Positions 1 through 10,606 of a DNA stretch of 64,000 bases are shown here, one piece after another; positions within the stretch are counted from its first letter, which is position 1, and the number at the start of each line of letters is the position of its first letter. The stretch covers positions 831,004,160 to 831,068,159 of the forward strand of contig NC_081411.1 in NCBI RefSeq assembly GCF_030272615.1, given 5' to 3'. The notes under the pieces are model-generated. The model was not told the origin of the DNA, searched no databases, and worked only from the letters and a program-made list of their open reading frames with translations. The DNA comes from Cryptomeria japonica (lineage: Eukaryota; Streptophyta; Pinopsida; Cupressales; Cupressaceae). The position numbers were made by a program, and so were the translations under genes.

Positions 1-607
1 TCAGACGTTGCTGGAATGGTGAGGCCTATCACGTTAATGCTTAAAAGGGAAATACATTTTAAATGGACTCCTAAAGCAAAAGAGGTGTTTGAGAAAATCA
101 AAGATGTCATCTCTTCCTCTCTAGTACTCTCAAACCCTAATCCATCTAGAGATTTCATAATGTATGTTTTCTCTAGCAATTATAGCATTATCGTGGTACT
201 AACCCAGAAAGATGCAGACAAAAAAGGTGCATCCCATAGCCTTTCATTCCAAAACTCTAAAGGAGTATGAGGCTAAATGCATCTTTGTTGAAAAGCAAGC
301 ACTAGTCATTGTCAAATGCCTCAAAAAGTTCAGGCATTTCATTGCCTGCAATAAGACTACTGTGTATGTCGCTCATCCTTCAGTTAGGGAATATATAATG
401 GAGGGCGACATTACAGAGAAAAGGGCAAACTGGATTACCAAGATCTTAGAATATGACATTGATGTCAAGCCCACTAAGGTAATCTATGGAAAAGGCATTT
501 GCGAATATATAGCCCAAGAGTCTAACCCTCGAGAAGTCGAGACTACTGTGGAGGAGGTTGTGATGTTCGCCTCTAAGCAAACGAAAGCAGGTTGGATCAA
601 GATCTGA
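1..607 (+). pseudogene. Ty3/Gypsy pol fragment: RNase H region, frameshifted
   Basis: This is the downstream part of a retrotransposon polyprotein that would degrade the RNA strand of the RNA/DNA hybrid during reverse transcription. Frame 1 carries a reverse-transcriptase/RNase H connection (FKWTPKAKEVFEKIK at about 58-102, then a degenerate RNase H start with YVFSSN). The frame switches to frame 2 near 212-230, where HPIAFHSKTL, VEKQALVIVKCLKKFRHF and ANWITKILEYDIDVKPTK follow, as expected for a Gypsy RNase H. A TGA at 605-607 interrupts the ORF before integrase, which continues in the same frame. The window starts inside the gene, so reverse transcriptase is not seen. The first catalytic Asp of classical RNase H is not evident, which is common in some plant Gypsy lineages. 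Family assignment is secure; lineage is not. Confidence 0.85.
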
Positions 608-616
608 AAACGGTTC

Positions 617-1843
617 ATGGAGATTGGAATCTTCCCAGCTGACATCTCTCCTGAAAAGAGGAGATTCTATAGGATGCAAAGTAGCGGCTTTCACCTTGTC
701 GAAGGAGTTATTTTTAAAAGGAATTTTGATGGGATTCTACTCCGCTGTGTAGACCAAGACCAAGCCCATAAAATCTTACATGAATTTCATCGTGGCCTTT
801 CAGGGGATCATTATTCAGCGCAAACCACCATCATAAAGATTACTCGTGTTGGTTATTTTTGTCCCTCAATGTTTAAAGACACACATGCTTTGGTAAGAGA
901 ATGCAAGGAGTGTCAATACTACAGTGGTAGGCTCAAGAAGGTAGCAATCCCACTCAGGCCAATAATGGTGGAAGAACCCTTTTCTCAATGGGGTCTGGAT
1001 TTCATAGGGATGATTAATTTGCTTAGCTCAGTCGAACACAAGTGGATCCTTACTGCCACTAACTACTTCACCAGATGGTCCGAGGCTGTACGCCTAAGGA
1101 ATTCATCAGAAACAAAAATACTAGCATTTTTGGTGGAGCTAGTATGTCGGTATGGTCCGCCAAAGACCATAATATCGGATAATGTGTGTGCATTCATGGG
1201 CTCCCATGTAACCCAATTTTCTCTCTGCCAGGGTATATATTTGAAGACTTCCTCAAATTATTACCCTCAAGGAAATGGCCTAGCTAAATATACCAATAAG
1301 AATCTCATAAGACTCATTAAAAGAATGGGGTCTAAACACAAAAGGGAGTGGCATCACCACTTGAGAAGTACGTTATGGGCAGATCGGATCATGCCTAAGA
1401 AGATTTTAAAGAACTCTCCATACAAGTTGGTCTATGGCAAAGACGGCTTATTCTCCGTACCTTTGGAGATCCCCACTTTGCATCTCCTCAAGTCCATTGA
1501 GGTGGCTGAAAATGAGCCCATGGAGGTAAGGTTGGCAAAGCTTATGGAGCTAGAGAAAGAAAGGGAAGTGGCATTTGAATCTCTTTAGAATCGCCAACAA
1601 ACTGTCAAGAGGTGGTTTGATAACAAGAAGAGTTCTGACCCAGAGCTCAAACCGGGCGATCTTCTTTTAAAATATAATGAGACAGCGGCCAGGCCAAGTC
1701 AGCACACTAAGTTTGATATTTTATGGGAGGGACCCTTCCGTATCACGAATTGTAAGGGGTTTAATGCATTCAACCTCAAGAATATGCAAGGGCAATCTCT
1801 TGGAATCTCGATTAACGGGTTTCATCTTAAACCTTTCTATTAA
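617..1843 (+). pseudogene. Ty3/Gypsy integrase, inactivated
   Basis: Integrase inserts retrotransposon cDNA into the host chromosome. The zinc-binding domain is present (HEFH, then CKECQYY, an H-x3-H...C-x2-C arrangement, about 788-925). The catalytic core shows WGLDFIG with the first Asp (about 989-1009) and ISDNVCAF with the second Asp (about 1172-1195). The glutamate expected in the motif Q-G-N-G-x-A-E-x-T-N-K is replaced by Lys (codon AAA, about 1286-1288). After a TAG at 1586-1588 the same frame goes on for 84 codons with a typical C-terminal region (LKPGDLLLKY, WEGPFRI, GFHLKPFY) to TAA at 1841-1843. No chromodomain follows, so a chromovirus is unlikely. The premature stop and missing Glu make it non-functional. 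Confidence 0.9.
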
Positions 1844-1991
1844 AGCTTAGTGCCCCCAATGTAAAGAATGTATTTTAGTGTGCCTTATTTATTTAATTAT
1901 GTTTCTTCATGCATTGTAAGGAAAAGAAGTAAATCATAAGATACATCGTAAACAAGAAAAAAGATTCATTATATTATATCTATTAGTATTT

Positions 1992-2750
1992 TTATACAAT
2001 GAATAAAAAGGCTTGCAGCCTATAGATTTTAAGTTGCAGGGTGGCAGATCTTAGTAGCAAGGTGGCGGTCTTTGAGTTGTCTTCCTCGTCCATGAGAAAT
2101 TCTGAGTCATCATCTTCATCATCATTATCTCCCATCCACTTGTGGTCGGAGTCACTATCGGATTCTTGAGATATCGACGCAAGCACCAGGTTTGGAAGAA
2201 TATGCGACGTCAGGTACCACGAGAAGATGTAGTCTCGGAACTCGGTATACCATGTCGTGCCGACCAGAGTGGGAACTATTAGATGGACTCTGAGGAGGAA
2301 CTCCGCAGTGTGCTCTACATGTATGCGATGATCAGACAATGACATACTCTTTCAGCCGCCTATAAGCAGATACCAAGTCAACTCCTCTCCAAGGGTGATG
2401 AAATGTTGCAAGTATAAAGCTAAGGGCAAACCTCTGAAAGGGAAGAAGTATTCCATGACATCCTTAAGGCCGCCCAGATACTCTGATGGGAAGAGTGTCT
2501 TGGTCAACTCCATCGTCAGGTAATCGATTGTCCCAGCATCCAACAATGAAGCCACAAAGGCGAAGCAGATATCGGTGTTGACACGATATTTGTCAATGTC
2601 GTCAATGAAATCTTCCCCGAGCACCCATTTACTTGTAGCAGTGATCAACGGATATATCCACCACATCATTCCTTGCAACCTTCGGTCTGAAATGTTGCCA
2701 AGAAAAGTGACTTGTTCCTTACTACTGGTAAGCCTGACGGGAGTATCCAT
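1992..2750 (-). pseudogene. Antisense ORF downstream of Gypsy integrase, unknown function
   Basis: On the minus strand an ATG at 2750 opens 132 codons to a TGA at 2352-2354. The same frame then stays open from the next ATG (2345) for another 117 codons to 1992, so the ancestor was probably one protein of about 250 residues with a single nonsense change. The N-terminal half is hydrophobic-rich (GMMWWIYPLI, DYLTMELTKTLFPSEYLGGL) and the C-terminal part has an acidic stretch (DSDSDH, then DDEDDDSEFLMDEED). No domain was recognised. It lies between the integrase end and the expected 3' LTR of the preceding Gypsy remnant. Extra antisense ORFs in this position are known from plant Tat-lineage Gypsy elements; membership of that group is inference. 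A TATA box lies 59 bp upstream of the ATG. Confidence 0.5.
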
Positions 2751-2808
2751 AACTCAAGAAACTTTGTCGTTGAGCTAACTTATGTGCAAAGGAATGTCTA
2801 AAAACACA

Positions 2809-2816
2809 TATTTATA
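2809..2816 (-). promoter_or_regulatory. TATA box of the antisense ORF
   Basis: The minus strand reads TATAAATA here, 59 bp before the ATG at 2750. A start site about 30 bp downstream would give a short leader of roughly 30 nt. The match and spacing suit a plant RNA polymerase II promoter, but transcription is not shown. Confidence 0.4.
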
Positions 2817-3448
2817 GTTGATTTCCAGTTCTGAGTAATAAGATCAAATTAAGAGCCAACGCCCTTGATCTTGGATGTGACTGTCCTTTCTCATTACTCG
2901 CACAAGTGAATGGAGTTGAGCCTGAAGATTGCATATGTCATATCCAGAGCCTCGAAAAGAAAAATAGTGTACTCAGACGCCACGTGTAATTTAGAGTACG
3001 TCATGCCTTAACCCAGTAGTCTACAGGTTTGTTTTGGCTCTGCGAGCGTTGTTGGCTGTGTATTTTCTCTTAAATAAGGAGATCCTTTCAGATAGTCAGA
3101 TTATCTCTAGTGGATTGGAATGACGACGTAGTGGGCTAACATCTTTTCAAAAATGCAAGTGGCGATGCTTCTTCCCATATTACCATTAATGTTACTTGGA
3201 AAATGAAATGGCATATGTGTCGGCATATGCCTATCATAAATGCTTCCTTTTTGCGCACAAATCTAGGCATGTGATACATTTAAGGAAAGTGCATGTCATA
3301 TTTTCAATTTGCATTTCCAGTGCCAAAAGTTATAGTGTCAGAAAAAGCTCACTTGCAAAAAATGGAGATGGATACCATAGCCTCAACTCCTTCCCATGGT
3401 GAAATGTGAGTGGACATATACAGGTAAATTTCATACGCGTCCCACGCC
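2817..3448. other. Non-coding stretch, possible LTR or promoter remnant
   Basis: No coding signal was found. It may contain the 3' LTR of the Gypsy fragment, but no second copy is in the window to prove it. A TTAAATAAGG run near 3068 on the plus strand could be a weak TATA element for the ORF that starts at 3449. Confidence 0.3.
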
Positions 3449-4660
3449 ATGCCCCCCAAGCCAAAATATCCTAGAACCAAACCCAAATCAAAGACAGTCA
3501 CCTATGATTCCATGGTGGTGATTGATTCCTTAGAAGAGGTCATTGAGCCTGAACTGCACAAAACAACCAAGAGCTCTCAAGGAGACTGTGTGCAAAAGAA
3601 TTCTAAATCACAGAAACGAGCCGCAGTCTACAGTGTTCAAATTCTGGAATTTTGGCACTCCTCAGTTCGTGGTCCCTATGGTTCCACATTGTCCAGAATT
3701 TGTGGTTGCATGCGCAAGCAGATTCATGCCAGACTCTCTTTCGATACAGGGCTCCTCTCTATGGTTCGTCATAACCCTAGAAGCTATTCAAGACATGCTA
3801 TGTTGCCCAAGAATTGAGAGCATGGAGGTGTTTGATAAAGACACTATGGAATACTATTGGCATTCTAGGCAAGATATTATCCCATTTTGTCAAGATAATC
3901 TGAACCGAAGTTCGATGGTTGAGCCTCCAAAGCTCCCTATCCACTATAGTGATTTAAGGCAAGATGATCTCAAAGATATCTCCTCTACCATTGCATTCTT
4001 GTGCGGTCATGACAATGACCGAGAGATCACCGCTCCTATGATGGGTTTCTTGTTCAAATGCCAAAAGCAGAAGGGGCCATTCCATTTTGACTTCTTTGTG
4101 TTGATAGCCAGAGAAAAGGTGAGGCAATTGGTCGAATTTGAGCAATCACAGCGGTTTAGGTTTGCCTCATTCCTAGTTCATTTATTTGTACACCAAAATG
4201 TCATTTTCTTTAGTCAATTCATGTCATTGGCTACTCATGATGAGTTAGAAAATAGAATGCATGTGTCCACCTGGACTCCCATACTATTAGCCACTTATAA
4301 TGTATACTAGTTTTCAGACTGTTTCTTGGCTCTCGTCCTTCACGATTTTGGTGTCATCCCTAAGGAACCTCTTGCTCATTTTTCTCAAATCCAAATAAAA
4401 TGGATGAGTAATGAACGCCCTCGATGCGCCTAGTTCTTGGGTAAGGATTTCTCTTTTGTCACAGTGCATGGCTTCTCTAAGGAGCCCTTCCGCCTTCCTA
4501 CCTACATTACTGAGAGAACCCTAGCTCTCAAGATATCATGGCAGCTGGTGGAAGTTGAAAAGGCTATAGGGTCAGGAAAACATGATACATCCATTACTGA
4601 GGACCACAAATTTATTGGCCCTATCATTCTTGAGCGAAGAAGCATCACTAAGAGGGTCCT
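3449..4660 (+). pseudogene. U1 ORF, N-terminal part: unknown family, broken
   Basis: An ATG at 3449 starts a basic, Lys/Pro-rich leader (MPPKPKYPRTKPKSK). The frame shifts from 2 to 3 near 3640, just before FWNFGTPQFVVP. Frame 3 then carries block A (FVITLEAIQDMLCCP, 3765-3809) and block B (FRFASFLVHL, 4155-4184), with 115 residues between them. TAG codons at 4308-4310 and about 4431 interrupt it. Further on, FVTVHGFSKEPFRLPTY (4455-4505) matches YLRVGGFEEEPTKLPRY in U3 (14490-14540). The ORF is cut at 4656-4660 by the U2 insertion and resumes in frame at 10607. The function is unknown. The block A pattern resembles plant mobile domain-type transposon proteins, which is inference. Homology to U3 is the firm point. 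Confidence 0.6.
4656..4660 (+). repeat. Left target-site duplication of the U2 insertion
   Basis: GTCCT here and GTCTT at 10607-10611 flank a segment starting TG (4661) and ending CA (10606). One of five bases differs. The reading frame of U1 (..AGG GTC..) rejoins exactly at the right copy (GTC TTG ACC..), which supports the boundaries. Confidence 0.45.
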
Positions 4661-4782
4661 TGTTATGCCTTGTATATCTATCCCCCATTAGTTTTCTTTT
4701 CTTGAAATATGGGTCCCCTGTTTTTTTTTGTTTTGTTTTTTTGCCTTGTGTTGCTTTTTTTCTTTTGGTTTTTGTTTCTTTC

Positions 4783-5227
4783 ACCTCAGAACCCCGGAGT
4801 CCTGGAGTCTCGAGGTCTCTTCTTCCTTGTTTCTTTGCTTTGTCTTTTTTTTTTATTCTTGTTCTTTTACTTCGGAACCCCGGAGTCCTGAGGTCTCTTT
4901 TTGTTCTTTTTCTTTCACCAACCCCAGAACTTCGGACCCCCGGAGTCTCAAGGTTGGTCTCCTTTGTTCTTTGTTTTGTATTATTTACCTTGGAACTCTG
5001 GTGTCCCAGAGTTCTGAAGTATGTTTTTGTTTCTTTGCCTTGGCCACTTTGGAACCCCGGACTTCGGGAGTCTCGAGGTCGGTTTCTTTGTCTTTTTTTT
5101 TCTTGTTCTTTACCTAGGAACTTTGGAGTCCTGGAGTCTCGAGGTGTGTGTTTGAGTCCATTACCTCAGAACTCTGGAGTCCCAAGGTGTGTGTCTGATC
5201 TACCTCGGAACCCTAGAGTCCCGAGGT
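4783..5227 (+). repeat. Eight palindromic repeat units upstream of the U2 TATA box
   Basis: Imperfect units of 26-34 bp start near 4783, 4869, 4921, 4987, 5046, 5112, 5163 and 5202, separated by T-rich spacers. Each is close to an inverted repeat: the clearest (5202-5227) reads ACCTCGGAAC, six bases, GTCCCGAGGT, so nine of ten positions can pair. Some units have an extra central GGAGTCCT segment. They stop about 40 bp before the TATA box, where upstream promoter or U3 sequence would be. Confidence 0.8.
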
Positions 5228-5266
5228 CCTATTTAAAACACTCATACGGGCAGGTTTGGGAGGGGG

Positions 5267-5274
5267 TATAAATA
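5267..5274 (+). promoter_or_regulatory. TATA box of U2
   Basis: TATAAATA follows a G-rich run (GGGAGGGGG). Transcription would begin near 5300, giving a leader that ends at a good splice donor at 5393. Confidence 0.5.
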
Positions 5275-5392
5275 TTTAATGAGCTTTTAAAGTTCATTTG
5301 TGCAATCAAAGCTCCTTCTTCCTTGCCTCCTAACCACGAGCCTCCAAACTATCGAGCTTCCTTTTGCATTCTTGGGCATTTTGATTCACCAG

Positions 5393-5915
5393 GTAGGTGA
5401 TTTTTCTTGCTCTTTTGGTCGTTTGTAGGTTAGATCTCTTTTTTTTTCTCTTTTTCGTGGGTTTTTGTTTTCTTCTTTTCTCTTTTTTTTTTGCACTTTT
5501 TCCCTGTGTTCCCTAGTCCCTACCCCGGAACCCTGGACCCCCGGAGTTCCGAGTTATTTTCTCCTCCCCACCCCGGAACCCTGGAGTTCCAGGATTTTGT
5601 TGAGCTTGCCTTTGATGACCCTAGAACCCCAAAACCTCGGAGCCCAGGAGTTCTGGGTTATTTCTTATCCCAAGATGAGCCCAAATTACTTACCCCAGAA
5701 CCCCAAAGTTCCAAGGTCATTTGTTATCCCGGAACCCCAGAGTTTCGGACTTCATCCATGAGTACCTAGCCCGAAACCCTGGAACCTCGGAGTCTCGGAC
5801 CCTGTTTTAAAAAGAAAAACTCCCTACCCCGAGACTCTGGAACCTCGAAGTCCCGAAGTGAATGAACTTTTTTTATGTTTTTGATAAGGAACCGATCCTC
5901 ATTTTCTTCTTACAG
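5393..5915 (+). other. Predicted leader intron of U2
   Basis: The donor CAG|GTAGGTGA (5390-5400) is close to the plant consensus. The acceptor is CTTCTTACAG ending at 5915, preceded by a pyrimidine-rich tract. The 523-bp intron would be removed from the 5' leader, leaving the ATG at 5930 fourteen bases after the junction. It is T-rich, as plant introns usually are, and contains seven more palindromic units. Splicing is predicted only. Confidence 0.45.
5519..5857 (+). repeat. Seven palindromic repeat units inside the U2 leader intron
   Basis: Units of the same family as at 4783-5227 occur near 5519, 5571, 5620, 5690, 5727, 5768 and 5823 (core GGAACCCxGGAGTYCCGAG). They are more diverged and C-rich than the upstream set. 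The same repeats thus flank the transcription start on both sides. Confidence 0.75.
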
Positions 5916-5929
5916 GTTCAAGTAGTTAG

Positions 5930-8900
5930 ATGGACTCATCTTCTAGCAAAAGAAGCAAAGATATTGACAAAATTCTAGCTACCATGAAATACCACTATCA
6001 AGGACAAGTCTACTCCTCAAAGTTGGATGATAAAATCAAATGGGTCACTGACACAGAAATTGGCCATATCAAAATTGAAGATATTAGAACCCAGCTAGAT
6101 AAGCCAAGATAGGAGGCCCTACATAGGAGAATTAAAATATCAGGCCTAGTGGAGACAACTATTTTTCCACAATCAGTGCAAGTGCAAGCATTGGAATTTA
6201 TAATGACAATTGCTCAGTTCTACAACTCGGATACTAGAAAGTGCACTAATGCATAGGAAAGGACAGTTATAGACTTGTCTCCTGACATGTTGGGATTCGT
6301 GTTTGGTATCCCAACCAGAAAGGAGATATTCCTCTCAACTGAAGAGGAGGCCTTAAAGGTACGGAATGACAAAGTTTCAGCAAACAAAAGGCACATTAAT
6401 GAAAACTGGTTGGAGGAAGAGAGAAAAACAGGTCTCAAGGCAACAGAGATCCTGAGGGCAGACTTCAAGGAGCCCCGAAGAGACTTGATTATTATGTTAA
6501 GTAGGGCCTTTGGCAAGCCTGATTGCAAACATTTCCATCCATGAATGTTCCAGTTTATGACCACTATCCTAATAGGTAAACAATATTTTGATTAGACGCA
6601 GATCCTCTCTGACAACATCTGCAAACAAATGAAGTCCACCAGACCCAAAAAATTCTTTTTCACATCTTATGTCATCTAGGTGGCTGCCAAAGCTGGAAAG
6701 TTTCTGGGACTACAAGTAGAGGGTCAGTTAGGGGATGAGGAAGGACAGAAGAAGGTATGGGAATATTATTCCCAACTCCCCCTAGTCAATGCAAAGGTTG
6801 ATTTCAAAATAATCAATGATGCCTTCATTTTTTCAATAATAATTAAATTAACAGGAGACACAGGATATCAGATTAGCCTGGAGGCCATGGCTATTATCTG
6901 AGAGTGGGCATGTTGGTTTATCCAAAACCTATGCTCTACTTACATTAGGGTCAGCAGATTCACAAGGAACCCAATGTTGCTTCCCAGATACTGCAATGAT
7001 AGTGATTTTGTTGGAATATGTAAGGCAACTTTTGGGCCTCCAATCTCTCCTATCATCAAAGCATAAAACAGGCATTGATTTTTCAGTATCTATTGGATAC
7101 TTCTCATGCTCAAAGATATAGATTGCAAAGCTAGCAGAGCCAGAGCTTCAAGATTTGAACTTGAAAGAATATGATTATTCTATGGAATTTTATGATCCCT
7201 ACGGGAAGCTCAAACAAGCTATGCCAAAGGCATATGAGGGACACAAGTCGAGACTGGAGGATTTTTGGGCCAACCTCCAGGACATTTTTGAGGTCAGAGA
7301 GAAAAACTATAATAGGTTATATGTGTCACAGATAAGAGATTTCAAAATTGAGACCAATCTCCCTAAAGACCTTAGGGATGATGGAGACATGCTCGATGCA
7401 GCTTATAAAGGATTAGAAATTGATAAAAGCCCCTCTCCCCCATAAGATGGTCTATGAATGAGGACGTAAACATAGAAAAGATTTCTCAAGTGGTCATCAA
7501 TAGGACCAAGCAATGGCTAAGCCAAAGGGTAAGGTCAAGTGCCTCAAAGGGAAAATAGAAGGAGTCTATCTCAGGGTACCCCAATCAAGGGGTTATAAGG
7601 ACTACACTCGGAAGATGAGATCAAGCTCAAGACAGAATACGTCCACTGATCCTGATGAGGAGGAGAAACCTCAAGAAAGCACTGAGGACTTATTGAAGAA
7701 ACTCCAGGAGAAGATGAAGGAGTATGAGTTGTTGAAGAAGGCAACATACCTTGGAGTGACCGATGGATTAGGAGCAGTACCACTGGCTAAAGTTCTCCCA
7801 CCAAGGACAGCTATAGGGAAGACTGTAGAAGAGGGTACCCAGGAGCAAGAGGAAGAAATAGAAATTACTAAAGATATACCTACTCAACCACCTTCAGCAA
7901 CTGTCACACAGGATCCAGGTACCAACTCCCCTGCACCACCACCAGTTAACATACCCGTAGGGAAGCCTGGAGTACAAGGTTTCTGGTCTAGCACAAAAGG
8001 AATAAGAGTTAGGAACATTGAATTTGATTCAGATCAGGAGGAAGAGGATCTCAAGCAACATCAACCGCTAGGAGGCGAGAAAGAAGGGGATGAGGTGGAG
8101 GACCTATTGAGTGAAAGAATAGTTATAACCCCTCAATATCAAGAGGACCTCCTCACAGACATAGCAGTCGGGCAAGATGATGTGGGAATAGATGATGAAT
8201 AAAAGATGTTTGGAGAAGAGGTCAGTGGCAAATTGGGAGAACTAAACAAGCAGCGGGCTCTCCAAGCCAATCTAGCCCGCCAAGTTACCTCACCTCAAGA
8301 TCCTGGGCAAACAGAGGCAAAGGAAAGAGATGAAGTAGAGGAGCAGGTGGCGGTCCATGTTATAACTGTAGATATAATGTCACATCAGGGTGACAAGAAT
8401 AAAGATATACCGCAATGGCTCGAGTTCACTTTTGAAAAGAAAAAGAGAAAAGCAAAGCTTCCTAAGGTCACTTTGCAACAAGTAATCACCGAGGAGCCAC
8501 CAAAGGTTAAGAAGCCAAAAATTGTACATCATCTATCGAAAATAGGCTCTGGTGAAGTGATTGCAGATGTGGAAGTTCCACTCCAAGCTGAGGGACAAGC
8601 TTCCCCTAAGTATCAAATATCCCAGGTAAATTTGGGTAAACGAACCAAGTGGGGAGAGCTAGATACTTTGGAGTTAGCCACCAGTGTTGTCAGGGGGCAT
8701 GTAGAGAAAGAACATACTTCAAACATGGAGCTCAAAGCACAACTAGGGCAATACAAGCAGTTGCTGATTGAGATGAGCAAACCTCTAGACTCTTGTAGGG
8801 CTAACAACCTACCTTCAACCTCATCACTGTTAGAGGGAGAAGTGAAGGCACTAGTGGAGGTGAGACGAGTGGCCGCTGCAGCTAAATCATGGGCCCAAGT

Positions 8901-9558
8901 AAATGCAGCTAAGATTAGATTATTTCTGCAAGATACTATGAGGATATACCATGGGGCAGTACAGGCAGGCGAAGCTTTAGCTTCTTGTTCTACGCAATGG
9001 GAATGGAAGCGAAGCATTTTTAATAAACAGTTCCGAATTTTGAATTAAGTATTGCGGTTATGGGAAGAGACAATAATGGAGGAGGACCTCTTAGGAGGAG
9101 ACAGTTGTGAAAACTTGCAGTCCTATGTGTACATTTTGGAGCTAAAGATTGAAATGTTTTAGCAGTATATGAAGGATATGGTAGAGATTCGGGTTCCTCT
9201 CCTCAGAGAAATTTTGAAATATGAGAATTTTGTAAAACATATGCTTGGAGCCTTCGGTTTAGGATTAACTAATACCGAAATAATGGAGCAACAACAAGTT
9301 TTGAATCAGTGGGATGGATATGAGGCCCAACATTTAGGACCTTCGGCCCAGTTCGATGTCGCCCTCATGGACAAGTACACATACTTGATCACCCAGTGTC
9401 AAGAGGTGGTGGAGACAGTAGGGGAGTTAGAGAAAGGAAAGAAGCATGCAAAGGAAGTTTGGAGGAAATACAAATTCAGAATCAAACATGTAGTTGATCC
9501 TCCTATCCAAGGAGTCACATGCATAATGGATAATTATAGAGCTTTTATTAAAAAGTGA
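5930..9558 (+). pseudogene. U2 ORF: unknown family with coiled-coil tail, broken
   Basis: ATG at 5930 opens a protein read in frame 2 to about 6900, frame 3 about 7050-7445, frame 2 again 7442-7560, then frame 1 to TGA at 9558. In-frame stops lie at 6110, 6254, 6542, 6677, 6899, 8200 and 9046 among others, so it is dead. Block A is VIDLSPDMLGFVFGIP (6266-6313); block B is FFFTSYVI (6653-6676). LEDFWANLQDIFEVR (7254-7298) matches LEDFWEDCKDELEVR in U3 (14805-14849), and INRTKQWLSQ (7496-7525) matches IQRTVHWLSR in U3 (15045-15074). A long linker rich in Glu, Lys and Pro (7600-8600) follows, then helical segments to 9555. No catalytic motif, zinc finger or protease was seen. About 1,200 codons if intact; function unknown. 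Confidence 0.65.
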
Positions 9559-10606
9559 AGGATAACATACAGTTGCTAAAGATAGCAAGGTTTTTTGCAT
9601 GACCCTTAATTTTGTACTTTTCAGTTGCAGCTCCAACTCAGGTTCCAATTTTGAGCAAAATTTTGCATGTCTACGAAAAATGTGGCTCACCCAGCATGGT
9701 CTTCGTAGTGCTCATGCAACCCCCATTTCATAGTAGTTAATTTGAGTATTAAGGCAAAAACTTGCAAGTTAACTGCGACTCCTAGTTTGAGTTCTTAATT
9801 TAGGTTAGATTTATTTCCTAGATAATAGGGTAGAAAACTTCTATAAATTGAGAATTTGGATTCTTTTGTAAGGGTCCCCAAATTGATGATTTGTGGCCCA
9901 CTTAGAGATTTTAGATTATTTGTAGATTGTTAAGAAGTTGAGTTATTTTTGTTACACATTCATTGAGATTAATACAAGAAGCAGCTTGTAGATTGCCTGA
10001 TCTACTTCTATGATCGACGAAATTATTCTGTGTAATCCGGTAATGTCTATTATTTGGAGTTAGTAATGTGGTTTGATCTTTTTGTTTATTACTTTATGAA
10101 TCATATTGTGCACGTCAGTGGTATATGAGAATTATTGTGATAGGTCGTATTGTTGATGATTTTATTTCCATAAATCTGTGTAATTGATGATTTTGCAGGT
10201 TTACTGGAGGTTTGTTATTGAATGCTAACTTGGATGATATTTGATAATTTCTTGGATTGCAGGGAACTAACTAAATAGTTCATTAAGTTGTTATTGTATT
10301 GGTTTCATTGTTATTTTCTTATTCCCTTTACTCTTTGCAGTTTATTTTCCAAAGAATCTTAAATCATAAAATACAAAAAAAAGAAAAGTTTGGTCATTTC
10401 ATGATCAGCGAGACTTAGTTTCAACTAGCAGGCCCCTTAATAGGTACAACCACATCAACCATTGGGTTGCCCATCACCGTCATTACCTGACTATAGAGAC
10501 CTTGGGGTAATGGGTTTTCCTAAACTCGTTGCTTTTCAGGAGAGGTGGTGAGTGTTCACATTGGCTACTTGACTGTTGGCGAGTGTGTCAAAAATAGTCG
10601 TCAACA
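9559..10606 (+). other. Non-coding right end of U2, LTR-like
   Basis: No ORF. A TATA-like CTATAAATTG lies at 9841-9850, followed by T-rich sequence and AATACAAGAA near 9970. The end GTCAACA (10600-10606) resembles an LTR terminus. No matching left copy was found, so LTR identity is unproven. Confidence 0.35.

Larger units (their letters stand above)
4661..10606 (+). mobile_element. U2: 5.9-kb nested unit with gene-like leader and broken ORF
   Basis: The unit begins TGTTATGCC, ends GTCAACA, and sits inside the U1 reading frame with a near-perfect 5-bp duplication. It holds, in order, palindromic repeats, a TATA box (5267), a short leader, an intron (5393-5915), a broken ORF (5930-9558) and a 1-kb non-coding end with a second TATA-like site (9842). 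The two ends do not look like copies of one LTR: the left end is full of palindromic units that are absent from the right. It may therefore be a chimeric or partly deleted LTR element, or another element type. Its last 33 bp match the last 33 bp of the U3 unit at 22 positions, including the final seven. Confidence 0.5.

Noticed and set aside
4582-5271. 229-codon plus-strand open frame
   Set aside because: It is Phe/Leu/Pro-rich translation of T-rich spacers and palindromic repeats; stop-poor composition explains it.
4783-5857. CRISPR-like array of palindromic repeats
   Set aside because: Repeats vary in length and sequence, spacers are T-rich and irregular, there are no cas genes, and the setting is a plant genome.
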